DNA of 64,000 nt from positions 169,979 through 233,978 of the forward strand of contig JACZXB010000002.1 of NCBI GenBank assembly GCA_022571845.1, given 5' to 3'. The number at the start of each line of letters is the position of its first letter. Within the stretch, counting starts at the first letter, position 1. The stretch is from Candidatus Zixiibacteriota bacterium. Its GTDB lineage: Bacteria > Zixibacteria > MSB-5A5 > GN15 > FEB-12. The notes beneath the pieces were generated by a model. It saw only the letters and a program-made list of their open reading frames with translations, was not told where the DNA came from and ran no database searches. A program made the position numbers and the translations under genes. Below, piece after piece: positions 30,142-39,459 of the stretch.

Positions 30142-30546
30142 GTGACAATAAATCAAACGGAGCAGCCATCAATCCTTGTAGTAGATGACGAATTATTGAT
30201 TCGTGACCTGTTGTATGATTTTTTTAAGCAGCAGGGATGGACTATAGCCGTTGCGGAAAACGGTGAAAAAGCTCTCGAGATATTGAGAGCAAGAAAAATT
30301 GACCTGGTCTTGACTGACATAAAAATGCCCCAGATAGATGGTCTTACTTTGACCTCGCAGGTCCGGGCCAAGTATCCAGATATGCCGGTTGTTCTTATGA
30401 CCGGTTATCCATCGGTTGAGACCGCCGTTGAAGGGATCAGGGCCAAAGTTTCTGATTACATAATCAAGCCATTCAATATCAACAAGCTGTTTAAAACGTT
30501 AAAATCGCAGCTTGACGACAGCAATCCTTCATCAGACGAAGTATAA
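30142..30546 (+). CDS. Single-domain response regulator
   Basis: 'SILVVDDELLIRDLLYDFF', 'DLVLTDIKMPQIDGLTL', 'VVLMTGYPSVETAVEGIRAKVSDYIIKPF'. Confidence 0.93.
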   Translation: MTINQTEQPSILVVDDELLIRDLLYDFFKQQGWTIAVAENGEKALEILRARKIDLVLTDIKMPQIDGLTLTSQVRAKYPDMPVVLMTGYPSVETAVEGIRAKVSDYIIKPFNINKLFKTLKSQLDDSNPSSDEV

Positions 30547-30639
30547 AGCCAGTCTAAAGCAGTTAGTATCTCCAAAAAAAGTTTTAGTTGAAAAGCTTTG
30601 CCTGCCGGTCTACAATCAGCAGACTGGTAGCAAAGTTAT

Positions 30640-31995
30640 ATGGAAGAGAGGACAACCACAGCAATCAAGAAGATGACCGGGCAAACTGGTTCAACAGATG
30701 TCTCGAAATTTGCAGAATCCTATGCCTCTTTTAACCGCATAGTAAATAGCCTTCAGCGCCAGTATATCGAACTTAAAGAAGAATTTACTGCTCAGAATTT
30801 AGAAGTGGCCAGAACCAACCTTAAGTTAGTCAGACTTACCAAGAGCAATTTGGCAGCCACAGAATTTTTGAATGGAGTGCTGAACTCTATCCCTATAGGA
30901 GTTATAACTGTAAACCAAAATTCTATGATCACACACTGTAATCCGACTGCTATGGCGATTTTTGGCATAGCAGAGAAAAGCGTAATCGGCCGAAAATATT
31001 CAGAAGTAATTAAAACCGGGCACGGCCAATCAGCCGTTTCAGCGGTCAAGACATTTACGACAGGAGAAGAGTTTTCGGCTACTGAGCAAAAAATAACGTT
31101 GGCTGATAACAGAGAGCTGAATTTGTCAATCTCTACGGCAAAACTTGAAGATGAAAGCGGCAAATTTGTAGGCGCCGTAGAGGTAATTCAGGATATGACA
31201 AAGGTGCGGCGGTTAGAGCAGGAAATAGCCAGACTGAACACTCTGGCAGCGCTGGGGGAGATGGCAGCGGTCATTGCTCATGAAGTTCGCAATCCTTTGT
31301 CGGGCATAAGCGGTTTTGCATCGCTATTGGAAAGAGACTTAGAAGATGACGACCCCAAAATGAAGCTGGTTCTTAAAATCAAGCGCGGAGCAGAAATTCT
31401 TAACGAGACAGTTACCAAGCTTCTAAACTATACTCGATTCAGCGAATTAAACAGAACAGACAGTTCTTATCTGAAATATCTTGAATCAATCATCGAGGAT
31501 TTCAACACACAATTAGCGGAAGCAGGCAAGCAGACCAAAGTTGATTTCAACTTTCCTGAATATCTGGCCAGAAGAAACGTAATTATTTCGCTGGACCAAA
31601 TACTGTTTCGTCAGGCGCTCTACAATATTTTGACAAACGCGGTGGAAGCAATGGACGATAGCGGCAAATTAACAGTTGAAATAATGACTTATGAAGCAAA
31701 CGACACTCCGGAGTTATTTAAAAACAAGCTGCCGCTGGAATTTGGAGAGCAGCTTTCGGTAACAACGATTAGTGACAACGGACCCGGAATAGAAGCTGAG
31801 CCTCGTGAAAAGATATTTGCGCCCTTTTTTACAACAAAAAAAGACGGTAGCGGCCTGGGCTTGGCTGTCGCCTGGAAATTGGTAAAGGCACATGGAGGAG
31901 AAATTCTTCTTGCAGAAAAGCAGCAGGAAGGAACAACTTTCCACATTTTACTGCCGGCTAAAATTGACGCCGCACAATCGGAGAATCAACAATGA
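30640..31995 (+). CDS. PAS-domain sensor histidine kinase (NtrB/FlrB-like)
   Basis: 'ALGEMAAVIAHEVRNPLSGISGFASLLERDL', 'FAPFFTTKKDGSGLGLAVAWKLVKAHGGEI'. Confidence 0.94.
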   Translation: MEERTTTAIKKMTGQTGSTDVSKFAESYASFNRIVNSLQRQYIELKEEFTAQNLEVARTNLKLVRLTKSNLAATEFLNGVLNSIPIGVITVNQNSMITHCNPTAMAIFGIAEKSVIGRKYSEVIKTGHGQSAVSAVKTFTTGEEFSATEQKITLADNRELNLSISTAKLEDESGKFVGAVEVIQDMTKVRRLEQEIARLNTLAALGEMAAVIAHEVRNPLSGISGFASLLERDLEDDDPKMKLVLKIKRGAEILNETVTKLLNYTRFSELNRTDSSYLKYLESIIEDFNTQLAEAGKQTKVDFNFPEYLARRNVIISLDQILFRQALYNILTNAVEAMDDSGKLTVEIMTYEANDTPELFKNKLPLEFGEQLSVTTISDNGPGIEAEPREKIFAPFFTTKKDGSGLGLAVAWKLVKAHGGEILLAEKQQEGTTFHILLPAKIDAAQSENQQ

Positions 31996-33347
31996 AGTTT
32001 ATTGTTTTAGTGGTCGACGATGACAAACTTGTCAATGATTTTGTAGTAGAGTCATTGAACAGGGCAGGATATAGCTGTCAGACTGTAATGTCGGGGGAAG
32101 AGGCTATAATCGAAATAGAAGAGGCGCCGTTTGATGTCGTCCTGCTTGATTTGAAAATGAAAGGCATGGACGGCATTGAGACGTTAAAGCAGATAAAAAA
32201 ACTCAGACCAGACACACATGTGGTAATGATGACGGCCTTCGGAACTGTGGAAACGGCAGTCAGGGCAATGAAATTTGGCGCCGCAGATTTTCTGCTCAAG
32301 CCGGTTTCACCAGAAACTCTGGAATTCAAATTGTCTCAACTCACCGAACTGATACAGTTAAAAGCAGACAACGAACAGATGCGGCTGGAACTTTTCAGCA
32401 AATTCCATAACATGATTGGCAAATCAAAAGTAATGCAGAATGTATTTGATCTGATTAATTCAATAGCCAACGCCCGCTCGACTGTGATGATAACAGGACC
32501 ATCGGGAACCGGTAAGGAACTGGTTGCGCGCTCAATCCACTTACTTTCACAGAGAAGAAATAAGCCGTTTATTAAGCTAAACTGTGCTGCCCTACCTGAG
32601 AATCTGGTTGAAGCAGAGCTCTTTGGCTATGAAAAAGGCGCCTTTACAGATGCCAAGAAAACTTCACGCGGCAGATTTGAACTGGCCGATGGAGGCAGCC
32701 TGCTGCTTGATGAAATCTCTGAAATGCCTTTGAATCTGCAGTCCAAGCTTTTGAGAGTAATTCAGGAAAGAGAATTTGAACGGGTCGGTTCAAGCGAGAC
32801 AATATCAGTTGATGTCCGCCTGATTGCGACTTCCAATAGAAACTTAAAAGAATGCATCGCTCAGGGCATATTCCGGGAGGATCTCTATTTTCGCCTGAAC
32901 GTCATTCCTGTAGTTTTACCTCCGCTTAGTGATCGGCTTGAAGATATTCCACTTTTGGTTAAACATTTTTTTGAAAAATACAATGCAGAAAACAACAAGA
33001 CTGTCAAATCAATAGATCAAGACGCTATGAGACTCCTGGTAAACTATCACTGGCCTGGAAATATCCGGGAACTTGAAAATCTGATAGAAAGAGCGATCGT
33101 CACCTCTACCCGGGAAAATCTGACAGAGGATGATTTCCCTTCGGAACTCTCTTTAGGTGTTCTTGCAGATGAAATGCCCAGTATTAAAATTCCTATGACT
33201 CTGGAAGAAGGCAACAAATTTTTGATTTTAAGAACTCTGGAAAAATTTGGTGGTAATAAGACCAAAGCTGCTGAGGCTTTGGGCTGTACCGCCAGAACTA
33301 TCAGGAATAAGCTGGCCGAATACCGGGTAGGCCAGAATATCAATTAG
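31992..33347 (+). CDS. Sigma54-dependent response regulator (NtrC/FlrC-like)
   Basis: Receiver + 'GPSGTGKELVARSIHLLSQR', 'AELFGYEKGAFTDAKKTSRGRFELADGG' + Fis-type HTH 'NKTKAAEALGCTARTIRNKL'. Confidence 0.95.
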   Translation: MKFIVLVVDDDKLVNDFVVESLNRAGYSCQTVMSGEEAIIEIEEAPFDVVLLDLKMKGMDGIETLKQIKKLRPDTHVVMMTAFGTVETAVRAMKFGAADFLLKPVSPETLEFKLSQLTELIQLKADNEQMRLELFSKFHNMIGKSKVMQNVFDLINSIANARSTVMITGPSGTGKELVARSIHLLSQRRNKPFIKLNCAALPENLVEAELFGYEKGAFTDAKKTSRGRFELADGGSLLLDEISEMPLNLQSKLLRVIQEREFERVGSSETISVDVRLIATSNRNLKECIAQGIFREDLYFRLNVIPVVLPPLSDRLEDIPLLVKHFFEKYNAENNKTVKSIDQDAMRLLVNYHWPGNIRELENLIERAIVTSTRENLTEDDFPSELSLGVLADEMPSIKIPMTLEEGNKFLILRTLEKFGGNKTKAAEALGCTARTIRNKLAEYRVGQNIN

Positions 33348-33474
33348 CCTCTTTATCCCGGCGTTAAAATCCACTCTTGCGGGCTTGAAAGAGCCGGCTT
33401 TCTGCCGATATACAAGCAGACGGAAATTGTCGGCATTTTGATCAATTAAACCACAGCTTTGGAACGACAAACAG

Positions 33475-34233
33475 ATGGATTTTGCAACAATTCTGGGCCT
33501 TATTATAGCCGTGGGGGCAATCCTGGGGGCGTTTACGCTTGAAGGTGGAAATATAAATGCCATTTTCATGGCTGGCCCGATTCTGATTGTCGTAGGCGGG
33601 ACATTCGGCGCTACCATGATTACTACTTCCATGAAAACAGTTTTCAGTCTGCCCGCGTATCTGCGACTTGCCTTCACATCAATGTCACTGTCTACGCATT
33701 TAACCATTGAGCTAATTGTAAAGCTGGCTGAAAAGGCCAGACGCGAGGGTATTTTGGGCCTTGAATCGGACATGATGAAAGTAAAAGATAGATTCTTGAA
33801 AAAAGCAATGCAGTTGGTTATTGACGGCACCGAAGTATCCACTCTTAAAGAAATTCTCGACAGTGAAATGACATATCTTGAAGAGCGTCACAAAAAGGGG
33901 ATAGACTTTTTCCAGAAAGCCGGCGGTTTCGCACCGACTATGGGGATTTTGGGCACTGTTTTAGGTCTGGTGCATACTCTTGGTAACACAGATGATGCCG
34001 GCAAGATGGCGGCCGCAATTGCGGCAGCTTTCATTGCAACTCTCTGGGGTGTCGCACTGGCAAATGTCTTTTTGCTGCCAATCGCTGATAAATTGAGATT
34101 AAGGCATGAAGAAGAAATGTCACACTGGGAGCTTATCGCCGAAGGGGTTGTGGCTATTCAATCAGGAGATAACCCGCGTAATATTAAAACAAGACTGCAC
34201 TGTTTTATTCCTCCTCACACCCGCGATGAATAG
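33475..34233 (+). CDS. motA: Flagellar motor stator protein MotA
   Basis: 'FATILGLIIAVGAILGAFTLEGG', 'GGFAPTMGILGTVLGLVHTLGN' MotA/PomA family. Confidence 0.95.
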   Translation: MDFATILGLIIAVGAILGAFTLEGGNINAIFMAGPILIVVGGTFGATMITTSMKTVFSLPAYLRLAFTSMSLSTHLTIELIVKLAEKARREGILGLESDMMKVKDRFLKKAMQLVIDGTEVSTLKEILDSEMTYLEERHKKGIDFFQKAGGFAPTMGILGTVLGLVHTLGNTDDAGKMAAAIAAAFIATLWGVALANVFLLPIADKLRLRHEEEMSHWELIAEGVVAIQSGDNPRNIKTRLHCFIPPHTRDE

Positions 34234-34238
34234 ATAAA

Positions 34239-34979
34239 ATGCCGCGTAAGAAAAGAAAAACATTTCATCACGATAACACCGATCGATGGCTGCTGACCTA
34301 CGCTGATCTGATAACACTGCTGCTGGCGTTTTTTATCGTGATGTATTCTATGTCGCGCCTTGATGCCAAAAAGTTTGGCGAAGTCACACAAGAGCTGCAG
34401 GCTGTACTAAAAGGCGGCAACAACGCTATCCTGAGATTTAAGGACAAACAATCATCAAAAGGGCAGGGGGTTCTCAAGCTGGGAAAATTAAAAATGCTGC
34501 AGCAGCTGATCGATAAAAAGTTTGAACAAATTGATAAACAGAAAAAAATTAAAACTGAAATAACCGAGCGAGGTCTGGTTGTTCATATTATGGAGACTGC
34601 TTTATTTAATGAAGGCTCGGAAAGGCTGCGCAATGCCGCTCTGGATGTTCTTGATCTGATATATGAAGAGATAAAAAATACTAAAAATCATATCCGTATT
34701 GAAGGGCATACCGATGACCGGCCAATTAAGAATATTAACTTTACTTCAAACTGGGAGCTTTCGGTAGCCAGGGCTACTTCGGTTGTACAATACTTTGTCG
34801 AAAGTCACAACTTTCCTGCCGAGAGGATATCTGCTCTCGGTTACGGCGAATTTCGACCAATGGTGCCGAATACATCAATAGAAAATCGCGCCCAGAACCG
34901 CCGGGTAGATGTTGTCATTCTTACAGATCAACTTTCTATAAAAGAGCCTTCATCGTCACTTTATGATTTTAATGGCTAG
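34239..34979 (+). CDS. motB: Flagellar motor protein MotB (OmpA-like)
   Basis: 'WLLTYADLITLLLAFFIVMYSMS', 'IRIEGHTDDRPI...NWELSVARATSVVQYF'. Confidence 0.96.
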   Translation: MPRKKRKTFHHDNTDRWLLTYADLITLLLAFFIVMYSMSRLDAKKFGEVTQELQAVLKGGNNAILRFKDKQSSKGQGVLKLGKLKMLQQLIDKKFEQIDKQKKIKTEITERGLVVHIMETALFNEGSERLRNAALDVLDLIYEEIKNTKNHIRIEGHTDDRPIKNINFTSNWELSVARATSVVQYFVESHNFPAERISALGYGEFRPMVPNTSIENRAQNRRVDVVILTDQLSIKEPSSSLYDFNG

Positions 34980-35065
34980 GTAAGATTTTACCCCCTGCTC
35001 AGAAATTATTTCCATTACAGTCTCAAAATTCTATTCAATCACGCCTGGCCCTTTAGCGTAATTCC

Positions 35066-35210
35066 ATGGATGACAACACGTTAATGCGGCAACTCTGTTT
35101 TGGCACAATCGTTGCAATACTTCGAACTGAGAAACGATGGAGGACAACACGCTAATGCAACTACTCTGTATTGCACAATCGTCGCAATACATCGAACTGA
35201 TAAACTTTGG
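35066..35210. repeat. Imperfect tandem duplication, about 71-bp unit, upstream of flgB
   Basis: atgga[t/g]gacaacacg[t/c]taatgc...ctctgt[t/a]tt(g)gcacaatcg[t/c][t/c]gcaatac[t/a]tcgaactga[g/t]aaac twice. Confidence 0.9.
35101..35116 (+). promoter_or_regulatory. Sigma54 promoter TGGCAC-N5-TTGCA upstream of flgB
   Basis: Strong match to the -24/-12 consensus with GG-N10-GC spacing. Confidence 0.8.
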
Positions 35211-35222
35211 ATTCTATAAATT

Positions 35223-35636
35223 ATGATTAATAAGTTACAAAATTTTCTGTTTATAAAGAGCGGTGTTCCCAGGCTGGAGAACTATCTGAATCTGACCGCA
35301 CTGCGCCATAAGCTAAAAGCAGGCAATGTGGCCAATGTCGCCACTCCGGGTTACAAGAGCCGCGATATTAGTTTCGAAGAAGAATTCAAAAAGCTAAACG
35401 GTTCAACTCAAGGACTCAAAGGAGAGTTGACCAACCCGGCTCATATAGCATTGGGGCAGCACAAAAGCCGTCCTCCCAAAGTAGAAGAGACAGAGGTCGT
35501 CAAGGATGAGTTTAATTCGGTAGATATTGATATAGAGATTTCAGAAATGGCCCAAAACGAACTTCTCTTTACGATTGGAGCCAGGCTCCTGCAAAGTAAA
35601 TTTGATGGCATCAGAAAGGCTATAACCAGCAGGTAG
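35223..35636 (+). CDS. flgB: Flagellar basal-body rod protein FlgB
   Basis: 'NYLNLTALRHKLKAGNVANVATPGYKSRDISFEEEFK'; C-term 'NELLFTIGARLLQSKFDGIRKAI'. Confidence 0.95.
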   Translation: MINKLQNFLFIKSGVPRLENYLNLTALRHKLKAGNVANVATPGYKSRDISFEEEFKKLNGSTQGLKGELTNPAHIALGQHKSRPPKVEETEVVKDEFNSVDIDIEISEMAQNELLFTIGARLLQSKFDGIRKAITSR

Positions 35637-35644
35637 GATTAGAT

Positions 35645-36139
35645 ATGGCAGGAATTCTTAATGCAATAAAGGTTTCAGCGGCCGGGTTATCGGTACAACG
35701 TGCAAAAATGAATGCTGTTGCAGAAAACATCGCCAATGCTGAAACAACCAAGACCAAAGCAGGCGGTCCGTACCGCCGTCAGTCTGTAGTTGTCAGTGAG
35801 AACCGCGAAAAACTAAGATTCAGTACGTTGATGCAAAAAGCAGGCAGCAAACTTCATCGCACAAATTCAAAGCATATGACAGGTGTCGGCCAAACAGCCA
35901 GCGGATCAATGGAAATCTCGAAGGCTCAATGGAAAACAGAACGAGCTGGCAATGATGCTTTTAAATTGATTTATGAGCCCAATCATCCGCACGCCGATGA
36001 AGACGGGTATGTCAAAATGCCTGATGTAGAAATTATTACTGAAATGGTAGATATGATGGCTGCTTCCAGAGCATACGAAGCAAACACAGTAGCTATCTCA
36101 GCTGCTAAGAATATGGCCAGCGAGGCGCTGGACATATAA
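35645..36139 (+). CDS. flgC: Flagellar basal-body rod protein FlgC
   Basis: 'ILNAIKVSAAGLSVQRAKMNAVAENIANAETT', 'EPNHPHADEDGYVKMPDVEIITEMVDMMAASRAYEANT'. Confidence 0.96.
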   Translation: MAGILNAIKVSAAGLSVQRAKMNAVAENIANAETTKTKAGGPYRRQSVVVSENREKLRFSTLMQKAGSKLHRTNSKHMTGVGQTASGSMEISKAQWKTERAGNDAFKLIYEPNHPHADEDGYVKMPDVEIITEMVDMMAASRAYEANTVAISAAKNMASEALDI

Positions 36140-36156
36140 ACTTTTAGAGGACAAAG

Positions 36157-36486
36157 ATGAAGATTAGCCCAATAGGAATTAGCGCTTATCAACACGTTCA
36201 AAACATAAATAACTTAGATGGCGCCAACAAGCAGCAGGAGGTGACGGATAAGGTCAGTTCAAAACTGACAATCAGCCCTCAGCAGGAGAACGCAATTTCT
36301 GCAGTATCAATCAAGCCGTCTACGGTTATTGCCGAAAACGTCCTGAACGGTTCTGAAAAGGCAGCCCTGGACCAGCTGATAAAAGTCATAAGTGAAAACA
36401 GCGTCTCGAAACTCGGCTATTCCAGAAATGATAGAAATATAGAATCGCCCGAAGCAGTCGGGAAGATTATTGACGTTAAGGTATAA
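36157..36486 (+). CDS. Uncharacterised small protein in the flgC-fliE interval
   Basis: Complete ORF with tight spacing; C-term 'LNGSEKAALDQLIKVI...GYSRNDRNIESPEAVGKIIDVKV'; no recognised family. Confidence 0.7.
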   Translation: MKISPIGISAYQHVQNINNLDGANKQQEVTDKVSSKLTISPQQENAISAVSIKPSTVIAENVLNGSEKAALDQLIKVISENSVSKLGYSRNDRNIESPEAVGKIIDVKV

Positions 36487-36489
36487 AAA

Positions 36490-36810
36490 ATGTCTGAAGG
36501 TTCAATAAATAGCATAAAATTGATTCCCGGTTTAGCTGACCAGATAATGGTTGTAAAGCCCGGCATTGAAGCCGTCAGCCCGGAGTCAAAAGCAGAGTTT
36601 GGAGAACTCTTAACAGATTTGATAAATTCGGTCAACCAGTTGCATACTGAATCCGGCCAGGCGCAGGAGGCGCTGATGAATGGTGACCCGGTGGAACTCC
36701 ATCAGGTCATGATAAAGGCCGAAGAGGCCGGACTGGCCACCGATTTGTTACTGGAAATCAGAAACAGACTGATTAGTGCCTATAATGAACTGATTAGAAT
36801 GCCAATCTAA
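36490..36810 (+). CDS. fliE: Flagellar hook-basal body complex protein FliE
   Basis: 'FGELLTDLINSVNQLHTESGQAQEALMNGDPVELHQVMIKAEEAGLATDLLLEIRNRLISAYNELIRMPI'. Confidence 0.95.
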   Translation: MSEGSINSIKLIPGLADQIMVVKPGIEAVSPESKAEFGELLTDLINSVNQLHTESGQAQEALMNGDPVELHQVMIKAEEAGLATDLLLEIRNRLISAYNELIRMPI

Positions 36811-36877
36811 ATAGGATTTTTGGATAGGCTGATGTGACAATAGGATGTCGCATCAATACATATAGATAGGAACTTAA

Positions 36878-38437
36878 ATGGAACAGCTTAAGGCGTTCTG
36901 GGAAAATTTGATGGCCTACGTTGGCCAGATGACTGCCAGCCAGGTGATGCTGCTGTTTGGTATTACAGCAGGATCTATCGTTGGTATAGTCTTTATGGTC
37001 GGCTGGCTCAGCAGTGTTACATACTCACGTCTATATTCTAATCTCAGCGAAGAAGCATCGGGCGAGATAATTACTTATCTTAACGATAACAAAATTCCTT
37101 TCACAATCTCTCAAAGAGGCCGCGCTATAGATGTGCCTTCTGATAAAGTCTACCAGACCAGAATAAGTCTGGCCTCAGAAGGACTGCCCAACGCAGGGTA
37201 TTTGGGGTATTCTATCTTTGACCAGAATCAACTTGGTATGACGGATTTTCTACAAAATCTGAATTTCCGCCGCGCCCTTGAGGGAGAGCTGACTCGTACC
37301 ATCATTCAGTTGGAAGAAGTCTCTGCTGCCAGAGTTCACCTGGTTATGCCCAAAGATAGACTGTTTAAGAAAGACCAAAACCAAACCACAGCTTCGGTTG
37401 TTCTCAAACTAAAAGGACAGAGCGGCCTGTCGGGTATGCAGATTAACGGTATAACTCATCTGGTTGCTTCGTCTGTTGAAGGCTTAACTCCTGATAAGAT
37501 TACAATCGTTGACTACAATGGCAATCTGTTATCATCCGGACAGCAACATGACCCTCTGGCGGGATTGTCGTCATCACAGCTTCAGGTTCGTAAGAATGTA
37601 GAACAATACCTTGAAGAGAAGGCAGAATCTATGCTGGCCACCGTGCTGGGTGTCGGCAAAGCGGTTGTTCGTATAACTGTTGACCTTAATTTTCAGCAGG
37701 TTGAACGGACCGCGGAGACATATGATCCCAATACGCCTTCTATACGAAGCGAAGAAAAAACACGCGCCACAAATAGTTCAATAGATAAACAGGAAGAATC
37801 TGCTGAAAACGAGGAAGAGTCGTCAACAGAAACGACCATTACAAACTATGAACTTAACAAAACCGTTGAGCACATCGTCAACGCGGTTGGTACAGTTGAC
37901 CGGCTATCTATCGCAGTAATGATTGATGGCATTTACGTTCCAGCTGACGAAGAGGGCGGCGAACCCGTATATCAGCCTCGTAGTCAGGAAGAACTCGATA
38001 GACTTTCTTCGATAGTCAGAAATGCAGTAGGCTTTGACCAGCAGAGAAGCGACCAGATAGAAATGTTTAACATTTCCTTTGACCGCCAATCGTTAGAAGT
38101 CGACCAGACAGCTCTGGACTCAATGTACATGAGAGAATTCATCCTGGAGATCGCTCAAAAGGTTGGAACTGTGCTCTTGTTCGTATTCTTGTTCTTCTTT
38201 GTAAAGAAACGAGTTAAAAAGTTCTTTGAAGTGTTGGGCAAATTTACAATTCCTTCTCAACCGGTAAGAGTTGCCAGCACTGGAGCGACACAAGTTGCGC
38301 CTATAAAGCAAGCGCCGGAGGTTCAGCCGATTGTAGCAGAAAAGCGCGAACCAACTCTGATTGACCAAATGCAGGAAACCGCCAAAGGTGAACCGGAAGA
38401 AATAGCAAAAGTAATTAAAACAATAATGGTTGACTAA
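36878..38437 (+). CDS. fliF: Flagellar MS-ring protein FliF
   Basis: 'YSRLYSNLSEEASGEIITYLNDNKIPFTI', 'LEGELTRTIIQLEEVSAARVHLVMPKDRLF'. Confidence 0.97.
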   Translation: MEQLKAFWENLMAYVGQMTASQVMLLFGITAGSIVGIVFMVGWLSSVTYSRLYSNLSEEASGEIITYLNDNKIPFTISQRGRAIDVPSDKVYQTRISLASEGLPNAGYLGYSIFDQNQLGMTDFLQNLNFRRALEGELTRTIIQLEEVSAARVHLVMPKDRLFKKDQNQTTASVVLKLKGQSGLSGMQINGITHLVASSVEGLTPDKITIVDYNGNLLSSGQQHDPLAGLSSSQLQVRKNVEQYLEEKAESMLATVLGVGKAVVRITVDLNFQQVERTAETYDPNTPSIRSEEKTRATNSSIDKQEESAENEEESSTETTITNYELNKTVEHIVNAVGTVDRLSIAVMIDGIYVPADEEGGEPVYQPRSQEELDRLSSIVRNAVGFDQQRSDQIEMFNISFDRQSLEVDQTALDSMYMREFILEIAQKVGTVLLFVFLFFFVKKRVKKFFEVLGKFTIPSQPVRVASTGATQVAPIKQAPEVQPIVAEKREPTLIDQMQETAKGEPEEIAKVIKTIMVD

Positions 38438-38439
38438 TT

Positions 38440-39459
38440 ATGCCCGAAATGGAATATGAAAAATTAAGTTCGATGCAGAAAGCGGCAGTGGCTCTAATCG
38501 CATTTGGGGCAGAAGTCTCAGCCTTGGTTCTCAAGGGAATGAATGAAAAGGACCTTGAACGTATTACGATAGAAATTGCGAACATGCGTGACGTGCCGGC
38601 TGATATAGAAAAAAGGGTCATTGAAGATTGCCACGATATCTTTATAGCCAGGCAATACATTTCTCAGGGAGGTGTGGATTTCGCCAAAACTATTTTGGAA
38701 AAGGCAGTAGGTCCAACCAGGGCCAAAGAAATACTTAGCAGACTGGAATCATCGCTTTATTCAAAAGGCTTTTCGTTGCTGAAAGATATTGACCCCAAGC
38801 AACTTTCCCAATTCCTGCAAAGTGAACATCCGCAGACAATCTCATTGATTCTAACTCAGCTGGCGCCGGCACATTCTGCTTCCGTACTGAGTGAATTTGC
38901 CGGAGAGCTTCAGGCCGAAGTTGCTTTGCGAATTGCGACAATGGAAAAAATTGCGCCGGAAATTCTCGGTGAGATTGAGCAAACACTTGAAGGTCACTTC
39001 GAAAAGGGAGGTTCATCCAGCATGTCAGCGACTGGCGGAGCCAAAGCTATGGCAGAACTGTTGAATCTGATGGATACAACTGCGGAAAAAAATATCATGC
39101 TCTCGCTGGAGGCTGATGATGCCGATTTGGCTGCGGAAATCAAGAATATGATGTTTGTCTTTGATGATATCGTACTGCTTGATGACCGTTCCGTTCAGAA
39201 AGTTCTCAAAGAAGTTGAAACAAAAGACCTTTCGATTGCTCTTAAAGCCACCAGTGATGAAGTTAAAAATAAAATCTTTAGCAATGTTTCAGAGCGCGTA
39301 TCTAAGATGGTCGCAGAAGAGATGGAATACATGGGGCCTACCAGACTCAGCGATGTGGAAACAGCACAATCCCGCATTGTGGAAGTTATCAGAAGACTCG
39401 AAGATGAAGGTCAGATATTTATTTCCGGCCGCGGTGGCAAAGAGGATATCATTGTCTAA
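38440..39459 (+). CDS. fliG: Flagellar motor switch protein FliG
   Basis: 'LSSMQKAAVALIAFGAEVSALVLKGMNEKDLERITIEIA', 'EHPQTISLILTQLAP', 'MMFVFDDIVLLDDRSVQKVL'. Confidence 0.97.
   Translation: MPEMEYEKLSSMQKAAVALIAFGAEVSALVLKGMNEKDLERITIEIANMRDVPADIEKRVIEDCHDIFIARQYISQGGVDFAKTILEKAVGPTRAKEILSRLESSLYSKGFSLLKDIDPKQLSQFLQSEHPQTISLILTQLAPAHSASVLSEFAGELQAEVALRIATMEKIAPEILGEIEQTLEGHFEKGGSSSMSATGGAKAMAELLNLMDTTAEKNIMLSLEADDADLAAEIKNMMFVFDDIVLLDDRSVQKVLKEVETKDLSIALKATSDEVKNKIFSNVSERVSKMVAEEMEYMGPTRLSDVETAQSRIVEVIRRLEDEGQIFISGRGGKEDIIV

Noticed and set aside
35066-35210. Possible CRISPR array
   Set aside because: Only two about 71-bp imperfect tandem units with no spacer structure and no cas genes; better explained as a promoter-region duplication
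39155-39451. N-terminal extension of the fliH ORF in the ORF track
   Set aside because: It lies entirely inside fliG in another frame; FliH-like sequence begins at the TTG near 39452
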